Part shown: piece by piece, positions 1 through 7,982 of the stretch
Numbering within the stretch: position 1 is the first letter of the stretch
How the letters are laid out: each line of letters starts with the position of its first letter
Source of the DNA: Candidatus Zixiibacteriota bacterium
Lineage (GTDB): Bacteria > Zixibacteria > MSB-5A5 > GN15 > JAAZOE01
DNA length: 64,000 nt
Assembly (NCBI GenBank): GCA_023138975.1
Contig: JAGLON010000058.1
Coordinates: 1 to 64,000 of the forward strand
Direction of reading: 5' to 3'
Translations under genes and position numbers: made by a program
Notes under the pieces: generated by a model
The model's database searches: none
What the model was told of the DNA's origin: nothing
What the model saw: only the letters and a program-made list of their open reading frames with translations

Positions 1-59
1 CGCGCTGGATTTAGGATCCAGTCCTTCGCCGGGTGGGGGTTCGAGTCCCCCCTTTCGCA
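1..59 (+). tRNA. tRNA-Leu (anticodon TAG), 5' part cut by the window edge
   Basis: The anticodon stem (5-9 with 17-21) encloses a seven-base loop whose positions 12-14 read TAG, which decodes CTA as leucine. A long class II variable arm follows (about 22-34), as expected for tRNA-Leu. The T arm is GGGGG/CCCCC around a TTCGAGT loop (35-51), then the 3' acceptor strand and discriminator A59. CCA is not encoded. The D arm and 5' acceptor strand lie outside the window. Confidence 0.9.
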
Positions 60-85
60 TTCTTTTTATACTTCTGGAGGATAGG

Positions 86-1333
86 GTGAAGATAGAAGTT
101 GTTGAAAAAGATGGATTAAAGCGAGAGTTGAATATTGAGATCCCTGCGGACGTGGTGGATACGGCCTATGAAAAAATATATAACCAACTCAGTAAAAATG
201 CGAAAATTCCAGGTTTTCGTCCCGGCAAAATTCCGATGAATGTCGTGCGGAAGAAATTCAAACCGGAAGCGACTGCGGAAATTGTTGATGAACTGGTGAA
301 TAAGCATTACCACGAAGCCATTAAGGAAAAAAAGCTCGAACCGGTCGGGACTCCGGTGCTTTCCAAAGTCGATATCGATGAAGGCAAAGCGATGACGTTT
401 ACGCTCGGTATTGAGGTGATGCCTGTTATTGAAGATATCAAGTATGACGGTTTGAAAATTGAGAAGCAGGATCATACGATTGAAGATAAAGATGTTGACG
501 AAGTCGTTGAGATGATGCGCAAGCAGCAGGCATCATTGAGTTCGGTTGATCGTGAGGCCAAGGAAGCTGACATGCTTATCTGTGATCTCGAACCGATTGG
601 CGGGGCTGTCGATGCGCTCAATAGCGATGTTCCGCTGGTCAATCAGGAAATAGATTTGGACGGTCCCAATACGGTCAAGGAATTTAAAGATGCCCTTATC
701 GGTGCCAAACGAGACGAAGTAAAAGAAGTTGTCTTATCTTATCCTGAGGATTTTACAGATAGGAAATTCGCCGGGAAATCGATTACATTCAAGACGACTG
801 TTAAAGAGGTCAAAGAGCGGGTTTTGCCTGAGTTGAATGATGGCTTTGCCAAATTAACTGGAATGGCTGAAACATACCTTGAATTCAAGATAAAGCTGCG
901 CGAGCAAATGGCAAAAGAGAAAGAGGCCGAAGGCGCCCGTAAGACAAAAAAAGAAATAGTCGACCAGATGATTGAGAAAAACAGCTTTGATGTCCCGGAT
1001 GCGATGGTCGAAACCTATCTTAAAAACGTAGTCGAAGATAATAAGCAGCAAAATGAAAAGGCGGACGAAAAGGAAATTCGTGAAAAATACCGCCCGATGG
1101 GAATCGAAACTGTCCGTTGGTATCTAATCTATCACCGCCTGGCAACTCAGGAAAAGATTGAAGTTTCCTCTCAGGATACCGAAAAATGGATAAAGAGATT
1201 TGCTGACAATTATCGTATGGAAATGGATAAGGCCAAAGAAATTTTGGCCCAGACCGGAAAAGCCAGTGAAATTAAAGATGGACTCCTTGAGGAAAAGGTG
1301 CTTGATTTCCTGACTCAAAAAACCGGTAAATAG
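86..1333 (+). CDS. tig: Trigger factor, ribosome-associated chaperone and prolyl isomerase
   Basis: Trigger factor binds the ribosomal exit tunnel and receives nascent chains in the cytoplasm. The N-terminal ribosome-binding domain carries the signature G-F-R-P-G-K-I-P at about residues 43-50. A central FKBP-like PPIase region follows, then a long helical C-terminal chaperone domain rich in Lys and Glu. The length of 415 aa is close to the usual 430. The start is GTG at 86 behind a CTGGAGG ribosome-binding site at 74-80. The order tig-clpP-clpX matches many bacteria, with 36 bp to clpP, so the three genes are probably one operon placed directly after the tRNA-Leu gene. Identification is secure. 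Confidence 0.97.
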   Translation: MKIEVVEKDGLKRELNIEIPADVVDTAYEKIYNQLSKNAKIPGFRPGKIPMNVVRKKFKPEATAEIVDELVNKHYHEAIKEKKLEPVGTPVLSKVDIDEGKAMTFTLGIEVMPVIEDIKYDGLKIEKQDHTIEDKDVDEVVEMMRKQQASLSSVDREAKEADMLICDLEPIGGAVDALNSDVPLVNQEIDLDGPNTVKEFKDALIGAKRDEVKEVVLSYPEDFTDRKFAGKSITFKTTVKEVKERVLPELNDGFAKLTGMAETYLEFKIKLREQMAKEKEAEGARKTKKEIVDQMIEKNSFDVPDAMVETYLKNVVEDNKQQNEKADEKEIREKYRPMGIETVRWYLIYHRLATQEKIEVSSQDTEKWIKRFADNYRMEMDKAKEILAQTGKASEIKDGLLEEKVLDFLTQKTGK

Positions 1334-1369
1334 AACATGACCGTGCGTAAAAACTAAGGAAGGTTAAAC

Positions 1370-1975
1370 ATGACTTTGATTCCCATGGTAGTGGAAACGA
1401 CCGGACGCGGCGAACGTGCATATGACATTTTTTCCCGGTTGCTTAAAGACCGTATCATTTTTATCGGAACTCCTATCGATGACAATATTGCCAATTTAGT
1501 TATAGCTCAGCTTTTATTTCTGGATGCCGAAGATCCGGCCAAAGATATATTCTTATATATAAACTCACCGGGCGGTTCGGTAACGGCAGGCATGGCTATC
1601 TATGATACGATGCAGTTTATCAAACCGGATATCGTAACCACCTGTATGGGCATGGCCGCTTCAATGGGCGCGTTTTTATTGACTGCCGGTACGGCCGGTA
1701 AACGGGCTGCACTGCCGAATTCCCGTATTATGATTCACCAACCGATGGCTGGTACTCAGGGACAGATCTCTGATATTGAGATTATGACCAAGGAATTTAT
1801 GGGAACAAAAAAGCGATTAAACGATTTATTGGTATTACATACAGGTCAGTCTCTGAGTAAGATTGAAGAGGATACCGATAGAAACTATTTCATGTCGGCC
1901 AAAGAAGCCAATGACTATGGCATTATTGACAAAGTCTATGAATTTGACATCAAGCCGGCCGAGAATAAGGGATAA
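1370..1975 (+). CDS. clpP: ATP-dependent Clp protease proteolytic subunit, with Asn at the catalytic Asp position
   Basis: This is the serine peptidase subunit that forms a tetradecameric chamber and degrades substrates fed by ClpX. The catalytic Ser98 lies in M-A-A-S-M-G and His123 in M-I-H-Q-P. The third triad residue, Asp171/172 in E. coli and Gram-positive ClpP, is replaced here: the segment reads [10 protein letters not shown] and residue 172 is Asn (codon AAC). A Ser/His/Asn triad is known in ClpP1 of Listeria monocytogenes, which is less active alone. Length (201 aa) and fold motifs are otherwise normal, and an AAGGA-type site precedes the ATG. The stop lies 6 bp before clpX. Confidence 0.96.
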   Translation: MTLIPMVVETTGRGERAYDIFSRLLKDRIIFIGTPIDDNIANLVIAQLLFLDAEDPAKDIFLYINSPGGSVTAGMAIYDTMQFIKPDIVTTCMGMAASMGAFLLTAGTAGKRAALPNSRIMIHQPMAGTQGQISDIEIMTKEFMGTKKRLNDLLVLHTGQSLSKIEEDTDRNYFMSAKEANDYGIIDKVYEFDIKPAENKG

Positions 1976-1981
1976 ACAGTA

Positions 1982-3229
1982 ATGGCCGATGATTCTCAGA
2001 CACCTACTTCGACAGAGCGCTGTTCCTTTTGCGGGAAGAAAGCCGATCAGGTAAAAAGGCTTTATTCTGGTTACAACTCATATATTTGCAATGACTGTGT
2101 AACACTCTGCAATGACCTTATGCATGCGGAACCTCAGGTCAAGGAACAGGCCGATGATGTTCCGACAGCGACTCCGTCTGAAATCAAGGACTTCCTTGAT
2201 TTGTACGTTATCGATCAGGAAGAAGCCAAACGAACCGTATCGGTTGCTGTTTATAATCATTATAAACGGATTAAAGCGAAAAATACATCAGATGATGTTG
2301 AACTGGAAAAGTCGAATATCCTTTTACTGGGCCCGACCGGTACCGGCAAGACCCTCATCGCTCGAACACTGGCGAAATATCTTAAAGTTCCATTTACAAT
2401 TGCTGATGCTACGGTTTTGACCGAAGCCGGCTACGTCGGTGAGGATGTTGAGAATATTCTGGTTCGCCTTTTTCATGCTGCGAATTACGATGCCGGAAAA
2501 ACTGAAAAGGGAATTATTTATATAGACGAAATCGACAAAATTTCCCGCACCGATGGGAATCCGTCGATTACTCGTGATGTTTCCGGTGAGGGAGTTCAGC
2601 AAGCGTTATTAAAAATCCTTGAAGGCACGGTGGCAAATATTCCGCCCAAGGGCGGCCGCAAGCACCCCGAACAGGCGTTTGTCACCATCGACACCTCAAA
2701 TATTCTGTTTATTTGCGGCGGGGCATTTGAGGGTCTCGAAAAGATAATTGCCCGCCGGGTGGGAAGGAAAACCGTTGGTTTCGAGTCCACGCGGGTTGAT
2801 GTCGTAAGTGATAAATCGCTATTGTTATCTCAGGTTGAGCCGCCGGATCTCTTGGCCTATGGTCTGATCCCGGAACTCATTGGCCGTTTGCCGGTCGAAA
2901 CCGCTCTCAAGCCGCTTTCTGAAAAAGCGCTACTGACGATTCTGACTGAGCCCAAAAACGCCTTGGTCAAACAGTATCAAAAACTATTTGATCTTGATGG
3001 GATTAAGTTGACCTTTGAGCCTTCGGCGTTAAATGCTACTGTTGCCAAAGCGGTTAAGCGCAAAACCGGAGCCCGGTCACTTCGCTCTATATTCGAATCT
3101 TCTATGCTCAACATAATGTTTGAGGCGCCGAATATGCCTGATTTATCCGAAGTAATCATTACCGATAAGGTCATCAATAAAAAAGGCAAACCGAAGTATA
3201 AATATAAGAAGAGCAAGAAATCAGCTTAG
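1982..3229 (+). CDS. clpX: ClpX, AAA+ unfoldase of the ClpXP protease
   Basis: ClpX recognises, unfolds and translocates tagged proteins into ClpP. The N-terminal zinc-binding domain uses Cys14, Cys17, Cys36 and Cys39. Walker A is G-P-T-G-T-G-K-T (about 117-124) and Walker B is I-I-Y-I-D-E-I-D-K. The pore loop G-Y-V-G, an R-K-H loop and the sensor-2 motif G-A-R-S-L-R are all present. The ClpP-docking loop reads V-G-F where E. coli has I-G-F. The 415 aa length is typical. The gene sits 6 bp after clpP and is followed by an intrinsic terminator, so tig-clpP-clpX ends here. The C-terminal tail is Lys-rich. Confidence 0.97.
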   Translation: MADDSQTPTSTERCSFCGKKADQVKRLYSGYNSYICNDCVTLCNDLMHAEPQVKEQADDVPTATPSEIKDFLDLYVIDQEEAKRTVSVAVYNHYKRIKAKNTSDDVELEKSNILLLGPTGTGKTLIARTLAKYLKVPFTIADATVLTEAGYVGEDVENILVRLFHAANYDAGKTEKGIIYIDEIDKISRTDGNPSITRDVSGEGVQQALLKILEGTVANIPPKGGRKHPEQAFVTIDTSNILFICGGAFEGLEKIIARRVGRKTVGFESTRVDVVSDKSLLLSQVEPPDLLAYGLIPELIGRLPVETALKPLSEKALLTILTEPKNALVKQYQKLFDLDGIKLTFEPSALNATVAKAVKRKTGARSLRSIFESSMLNIMFEAPNMPDLSEVIITDKVINKKGKPKYKYKKSKKSA

Positions 3230-3272
3230 TTGTTATATAGGTTATATAAAATCTCTGGAGCTGGTTGCTCCG

Positions 3273-3305
3273 AAAAAAGCCTCGCAGATGCGGGGCTTTT
3301 TTTAT
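3273..3305 (+). terminator. Rho-independent terminator of the tig-clpP-clpX operon
   Basis: A GC-rich stem (AAAGCCTCGCA pairing with TGCGGGGCTTT, one G-T pair) has a GA loop and is followed by a run of seven or more T. It lies 44 bp after the clpX stop. Confidence 0.88.
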
Positions 3306-3332
3306 TTACCTTATTCGACCTCTTGACATCGC

Positions 3333-4145
3333 TTGAGAAACAGCCCAAATTACAGCATGAAATTCAGCGAGGATAAAAATAAGCTCTATATCCATTTCCT
3401 GAAAAGTCCTGTTTTGTTTTCTTATTTAATCGGTGATCTTGATGATTTCTATTTCCCGCTTTGCAAATGGCCGGTACTTGAAAACGAAGATGGTAACATT
3501 GATGACGCGATTCTGATTTTCAACAATCCCCGCTTTGTCTGTGTTCAGGCTTTGGGATTGACCTCTGATTTTCCAAAATTACTTCAGGATACAATACAAC
3601 ATCTTCCGGACAGTTTCTATTGCCACTACCTGACAGAATATAAAGATATCTTTCTTGAGCAATATGAGGAAAAACCGTTAAGCTCGCATTGGAAGATGAA
3701 GCTGGAATCATACAAAAAAAGCCACAGCGAAACTGATGATGTAAAACGGTTGTCGATGTCTGACTATGATGCCGTCTTTGATCTTTATGAAACTGCCTAT
3801 CCTGACCGTTATTTTGATGAGCGTTTGTTAGCCACCGGGAAATTTTTCGGAATATTCGATGGTGATAAGATTATCGCCATTGCCGGAGTTCATGTCTATT
3901 CAAAGCAATATAAGATTGCAGTCCTTGGCAGTATTACGACTCATCCGGATTATCGCGGTAAGGGATTGGCGACAAAAGTATCATCTCGTATAATAGAGGA
4001 CTTGAAAAATTATGTGGAGCTTATTACATTAAACGTCCAGGATGATAACTTACCCGCCATTAGATGCTATGAAAAGCTTGGATTTGTAAAGCATTGCGAA
4101 TACGAAGAGGCGCATTTTACACGCCGTGGTATAAAAAGCGATTAA
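3333..4145 (+). CDS. GNAT-family N-acetyltransferase (FR47-like) with an N-terminal extension
   Basis: The C-terminal half is a GNAT fold. The acetyl-CoA loop is Y-R-G-K-G-L-A in motif A, and the tail pattern L-N-V-Q-D-D-N-L-P-A-I-R-C-Y-E-K-L-G-F is typical of FR47-like enzymes. Residues 1-125 form a separate N-terminal domain that I do not recognise. The substrate cannot be read from sequence. The start is uncertain: TTG at 3333 and ATG at 3357 both lack a good ribosome-binding site. A TTGACA-like box at 3323-3328 lies very close upstream, so a leaderless or short-leader transcript is possible. The stop at 4143-4145 is followed closely by the carbonic-anhydrase-like gene, suggesting co-transcription. 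Confidence 0.8.
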   Translation: MRNSPNYSMKFSEDKNKLYIHFLKSPVLFSYLIGDLDDFYFPLCKWPVLENEDGNIDDAILIFNNPRFVCVQALGLTSDFPKLLQDTIQHLPDSFYCHYLTEYKDIFLEQYEEKPLSSHWKMKLESYKKSHSETDDVKRLSMSDYDAVFDLYETAYPDRYFDERLLATGKFFGIFDGDKIIAIAGVHVYSKQYKIAVLGSITTHPDYRGKGLATKVSSRIIEDLKNYVELITLNVQDDNLPAIRCYEKLGFVKHCEYEEAHFTRRGIKSD

Positions 4146-4160
4146 TTGAGGAGAAAGAAA

Positions 4161-4550
4161 ATGGCGGAAGGTACCTTTGCAACCGCGATCAATTGTATGG
4201 ATGGCCGTGTTCAGTTGCCGGTTATCGAATGGATGAAGGGAAGATTTCATGTTGACTATATTGACATGATTACAGAACCGGGACCAGATAAAATTCTTGC
4301 TGAAAACATTACTCCCTTAGTCGAATCCATTAAAAACCGGGTTGCGATTTCGGTTGAAAAACATGGCTCAAAAGTTGTTGTGATAGTCGGCCACGCCGAT
4401 TGCGCCGGGAATCCGGTGCCAAAAGAAAAGCATATTGAGCACGTAAAATTGGCGATGGCTCTGGTAAAAAGTTGGAATCTTCCGATTTCAATTTGCGGTA
4501 TTTGGATGGAAACCGATTGGAAGCCTGAAATAGTTGATGTGATAGATTAG
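4161..4550 (+). CDS. Minimal beta-carbonic-anhydrase-like zinc protein
   Basis: The protein is about 129 aa. It keeps the beta-class carbonic anhydrase metal site pattern: C12-x-D14-x-R16 near the N-terminus and H78-x2-C81 (G-H-A-D-C-A-G-N) later. In the family Cys, His and Cys hold zinc, and the Asp-Arg pair gates the site. It is far shorter than the usual 200-220 aa, so the helical oligomer elements are missing. CO2 hydration is therefore not certain, and a related hydrolase or sensor role is possible. I choose ATG 4161 because a GAGGAG site (4148-4153) stands 7 bases upstream. A TTG at 4146 is the longer option. Its stop overlaps the convergent radical SAM gene. Confidence 0.68.
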   Translation: MAEGTFATAINCMDGRVQLPVIEWMKGRFHVDYIDMITEPGPDKILAENITPLVESIKNRVAISVEKHGSKVVVIVGHADCAGNPVPKEKHIEHVKLAMALVKSWNLPISICGIWMETDWKPEIVDVID

Positions 4551-5524
4551 CGCTTAAGAAGTGAGCGGAGTATATAACCTATTCTCCAACGGGATTCTTT
4601 TCCGCTAAAGGGTAAATCACAATTGACGCAGGCCAGGTTTTTCTCCGGCTTACCATCAAGCAGGTTCTGACGAAATTTGCGATATTCGGGTCCGTTCCAG
4701 ATGTCCATGACCGGTTTTTCAAGCAAATTGCCCAATACCGAACGGCCAGTCGTATCCCTACAGCAAGGCACACAGTCACCCGAGTGAGTTATTGCCATCT
4801 GTGCCCAGGGATAAGGGCAAACACGATAGTTAGTATCACTCCCATTGCTTTTTAGATGCCCGCAGAAATTGTGAAATTGCCGTGATGCAAACCGTATCTG
4901 TTTGGGCAGGTTTTCTCCGAATAGACCTCGCATCCTTATAAGCGACTCCTCAGCATCAGCTCCCGAAAACGAAGTAATATCGTGAATATCAAGATGAACA
5001 TTTGAATTGCTGCGAGCCACTTCCATGAGATATACGAGATTTTTTCTGACCAACTCAAAGTGTCCCTTTTTTCCCCGTATTGTTTCATAAATCTTTTCAT
5101 CAGATGAAAAATCGATTGATGCTCGAAATGGTCCGGCGGTACTTAACCTATCCGCCTTTTCTTGATTGATAAGAGTTCCATTGGAAGCAAAGACACAGAA
5201 ATAACCACGCTTGGCGGCCATTTCGATAAACGATATGAAATTCTTATTGATGAACGGTTCGCCGTCTAAGGTTAGATTGAGATTTTTATTTGATGCTCCA
5301 CAGATACTGATCTTATCAAGAAATGTCTTAAAATTCTCGATAGTCAATTGCCCCACAGGTCGGGAATCAAAATGATTCGGGTCGCTCTGCGGACAGAAAT
5401 CACAGCTCAAATTACAGATATTAGTCGGTTCAATAGTGAATTGATAGGGTGGATACGAAACCGAGGCCGATTTTTTTATTTTGTAAGCCCAACCGAGCTT
5501 TATTAGTTGTCTCAGTTTCCGCAT
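4547..5524 (-). CDS. Radical SAM protein with C-terminal SPASM-type cysteine cluster
   Basis: The radical SAM cluster motif C-N-L-S-C-D-F-C (CxxxCxxC) lies near residues 37-44. The C-terminal region has C-P-Y-P-W, then G-D-C-V-P-C-C-R-D and a final C-V-N-C. This is the SPASM pattern that binds auxiliary Fe-S clusters in peptide- and carbohydrate-modifying enzymes. The substrate is not evident. It stands 6 bp downstream of prmC on the same strand, so it may be the last gene of the tldD-pmbA-Tat-prmC transcript. No obvious RiPP precursor lies beside it. The small Tat protein four genes upstream is the only short peptide in the run. Confidence 0.85.
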   Translation of the reverse strand: MRKLRQLIKLGWAYKIKKSASVSYPPYQFTIEPTNICNLSCDFCPQSDPNHFDSRPVGQLTIENFKTFLDKISICGASNKNLNLTLDGEPFINKNFISFIEMAAKRGYFCVFASNGTLINQEKADRLSTAGPFRASIDFSSDEKIYETIRGKKGHFELVRKNLVYLMEVARSNSNVHLDIHDITSFSGADAEESLIRMRGLFGENLPKQIRFASRQFHNFCGHLKSNGSDTNYRVCPYPWAQMAITHSGDCVPCCRDTTGRSVLGNLLEKPVMDIWNGPEYRKFRQNLLDGKPEKNLACVNCDLPFSGKESRWRIGYILRSLLKR

Positions 5525-5530
5525 AATATG

Positions 5531-6394
5531 TTAAGCCGTCTTGCAAATGACAATGCGGTCGATATTGGCCAAATCTTTCAATAGCATGCATTTTGAATAG
5601 CTTGAATTATTATCCACCAAGTCGAAAATAATCTCTGCCTGATCATAACCGATTTCGAAAATTAGTGTGCCGGGGCGGTTGAGAAAATCAGGCGCCTGCT
5701 TGAGAAGACGTTCAATTATTTCCATGCCTTTATTTCCACCGAGAAGCGACAGGGTTGGGTCGGCCTTGACTTCCGGGGGGAGAGTGTCATAAGTATCGTC
5801 AGCAATATACGGCGGATTGGAGGCAATTATATCGAATCGTGAATTAGGGTCGATATTGTCAAATAAATCGGATTGTATCCACTTAATGTTTTCTTCGACG
5901 CCGAACTGCCGGGCATTACTTTGTGCTACTTTTAATGCCTCGGTCGAGATATCAGACGCAGTTACATCCAACTCCGGATTTTCAAGCTTGGAGGAAGCCG
6001 ATACCACTCCCGATCCGGTACCGATATCAAGCAGTCTCACCGGAGAAGATTTACTTAATCGTGCAGTTCTGAGAACTGATTCCAAAAGCAATTCAGTCTC
6101 GGGGCAGGGCACCATGACGTTTTCATCGACCAGGAACTTGCGCCCGTAAAACCAGGCTGATCCCAAAATATATTGCAGGGGATATCGGGTGAGGCGCTTC
6201 TCAATAATTTCATAATAGCTTTTTACGATATTGTCGTCTAATAAAGACGGGCCATTGAGATACAATTCAAGCCGCTCGACATCTAATAAATCGCACAAGA
6301 TTATTTCTGCTTCGGCTTTGCCCGCGTCGATGCCAACTGCTTTCAGTTTTTCGTCCGCTTCGGAGACTAACAAATTAATATTATACTTGGTCAT
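5531..6394 (-). CDS. prmC: Release factor glutamine N5-methyltransferase PrmC
   Basis: PrmC methylates the Gln of the GGQ motif in release factors RF1 and RF2. The SAM-binding motif D-I-G-T-G-S-G and the catalytic N-P-P-Y tetrad (S-N-P-P-Y-I) are both present. The length of 287 aa is normal. The ATG overlaps the TAA of the upstream Tat-signal gene by one base, implying translational coupling. Its substrate gene prfA is in the same orientation but is separated from it by tldD, pmbA and the Tat gene, whereas in many bacteria prfA and prmC are adjacent. Confidence 0.95.
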   Translation of the reverse strand: MTKYNINLLVSEADEKLKAVGIDAGKAEAEIILCDLLDVERLELYLNGPSLLDDNIVKSYYEIIEKRLTRYPLQYILGSAWFYGRKFLVDENVMVPCPETELLLESVLRTARLSKSSPVRLLDIGTGSGVVSASSKLENPELDVTASDISTEALKVAQSNARQFGVEENIKWIQSDLFDNIDPNSRFDIIASNPPYIADDTYDTLPPEVKADPTLSLLGGNKGMEIIERLLKQAPDFLNRPGTLIFEIGYDQAEIIFDLVDNNSSYSKCMLLKDLANIDRIVICKTA

Positions 6395-6624
6395 TAAAAC
6401 TTCTCAGGCAGTACGGCTCCGCCTCCAGCCCACATATCTGTTAACTCGGGTCGAAAAGCACAGCCGGATTTGGCATGACCGTGAAACCGATAGATTGGCT
6501 TCACAGTATATTCGGAAAGAGGGGTGAAGTTCATTGCTATGGCGCTCTCCAACCCGGAAAACGGAACAGCCGCTCCGGCGGCAACTATTACCGAAAGTTT
6601 TAGAAAATCACGTCGCTTTAGCAT
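6394..6624 (-). CDS. Small twin-arginine (Tat) signal protein of unknown function, about 76 aa
   Basis: The N-terminus reads M-L-K-R-R-D-F-L-K, a good Tat motif, followed by a hydrophobic stretch and a likely cleavage site after A-I-A near residue 30. The predicted exported part is only about 46 residues. It contains one Cys and ends in a Gly/Ala-rich segment before V-L-P-E-K-F. The ATG at 6624 overlaps the pmbA stop and has GGGAGG five bases upstream. The stop overlaps the prmC start. It is therefore embedded in a coupled tldD-pmbA-x-prmC chain. I recognise no family. It could be a substrate or partner of TldD/TldE, or an unrelated exported microprotein. Confidence 0.6.
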   Translation of the reverse strand: MLKRRDFLKLSVIVAAGAAVPFSGLESAIAMNFTPLSEYTVKPIYRFHGHAKSGCAFRPELTDMWAGGGAVLPEKF

Positions 6625-7982
6625 GAGCCCTCCCATTCTTCTTTAGTTTCCTGAACCAAATTGAAGTTATTGATCTTCATCGCCGGAACCTGCATCAAAG
6701 ATGCGTACTGAGGATAAACGATTCTCTCTTTAGACAGCATTTCGGCATTCGAGAATGCTTCCAATATCGATTGATTGGTTCGCATATTTTTGATGGCTGA
6801 ACCGACTTGGCCATTTTCGATTAAAAAAGTACCGTCAAAGGTCGTTCCGGTTATCATCGTCCGCATTGGATTGAGATAATTGATATACCAGAAATGAGTT
6901 ATCAGGACGCCTTTCTCGGTCGATGCAATCATCTCCTCAATCGTTTTATCGCCCGGCTGCATTACCATATGTTTTGGATAGGGACCGAATCCATTATTTG
7001 GCTGCACCGAATGCCCGGTCGGTTGGGTCTGCATTAAATTGGCATAGTAGCTGTCAAACGCGCCTTCACCGGCGGTGCCGTTTTTAATTGGAGTTATCCG
7101 TTTTTTTGGAACGCCCTCATAGTCAAATAGCAGGGTTCCAAAAATAGGATTGTCGGCTTCGTCAGAGATTGAGATTTTTTCTCCGGTGATAAGCTCGCCG
7201 GTTTTGCCGGATAAGAATGAGCGCCTCTGCGCCATTGTCCGGCCGCCGAAACCGAGGAAACTCAGGAAAAGCAGCAGCTGACCAACTGCAGCCGGTTCCA
7301 GGATAACCGTGTACTGGCCATCAGGAAGAACGATCGGATTTATATTTCGAGATGCGATATCAACCGCTTTTGCAATTGCAGTTGAATAATCGATTTTAGA
7401 CGGGTCGGGAGAAAACGCGATACCATAGCCTGACTGTTCGCCTTCTCCGGAGATAGTTAAGGATAGCTCGCTCTTTCCAAATCTACCAAACTGTTCGACT
7501 CCGAGTGAATTGGCAACCGCTACGGTATTGATATCGTGACGAAACGCGCCGGACGCTGTCAGGTTCTTTACTTTTGCTTCTTTGGCGGCCTGCAACACTA
7601 CTTCGGCCATATCGGCTGGAGTAAAATCAAGATTAGCTTCTACGGTAACGGTTTTATCGAGCTTGGGAGCCATCTCTTTATCGGGGAAGGAAACAAAACG
7701 TTCATCCGGCTTTTGCAGTTTACTAATCGTAACTGCCGATTCGACAGCTTTCTTAATGCCGTCATTCGATAGATCATTGGTAGTGGCGATACCGACCTTT
7801 TTTTCATTTACCGCTGTAATAACCAGCGTTGTTTCTTCCTGAGAAATATTCTGGTTTATGGTAGATTCGGCAAAGCGCGTCAGGTCGGTTTTTTCGCTCA
7901 TCAAAACCGCTTCGGTTTGATCGGCGGCGGAATGCTTGAGAGCCCGGTATAATACTTCCATTGCGTGAGACTGATTAATCAT
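6618..7982 (-). CDS. pmbA: TldE/PmbA, subunit of the TldD/TldE metalloprotease
   Basis: PmbA (TldE) forms a heterodimer with TldD. The pair cleaves small modified or unfolded peptides and in E. coli matures microcin B17. The 454 aa protein has the TldD/PmbA fold but lacks the HExxxH zinc motif, as expected for the non-catalytic partner. Its start overlaps the tldD stop by 4 bp and its stop overlaps the next start. The subunit assignment rests on the absent metal motif and on pairing with the zinc-bearing neighbour. Confidence 0.9.
   Translation of the reverse strand: MINQSHAMEVLYRALKHSAADQTEAVLMSEKTDLTRFAESTINQNISQEETTLVITAVNEKKVGIATTNDLSNDGIKKAVESAVTISKLQKPDERFVSFPDKEMAPKLDKTVTVEANLDFTPADMAEVVLQAAKEAKVKNLTASGAFRHDINTVAVANSLGVEQFGRFGKSELSLTISGEGEQSGYGIAFSPDPSKIDYSTAIAKAVDIASRNINPIVLPDGQYTVILEPAAVGQLLLFLSFLGFGGRTMAQRRSFLSGKTGELITGEKISISDEADNPIFGTLLFDYEGVPKKRITPIKNGTAGEGAFDSYYANLMQTQPTGHSVQPNNGFGPYPKHMVMQPGDKTIEEMIASTEKGVLITHFWYINYLNPMRTMITGTTFDGTFLIENGQVGSAIKNMRTNQSILEAFSNAEMLSKERIVYPQYASLMQVPAMKINNFNLVQETKEEWEGSC

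Noticed and set aside
4547-5524. RiPP locus around the SPASM radical SAM protein
   Set aside because: No adjacent Cys- or Gly-rich precursor or export gene. Only the distant Tat microprotein is small.
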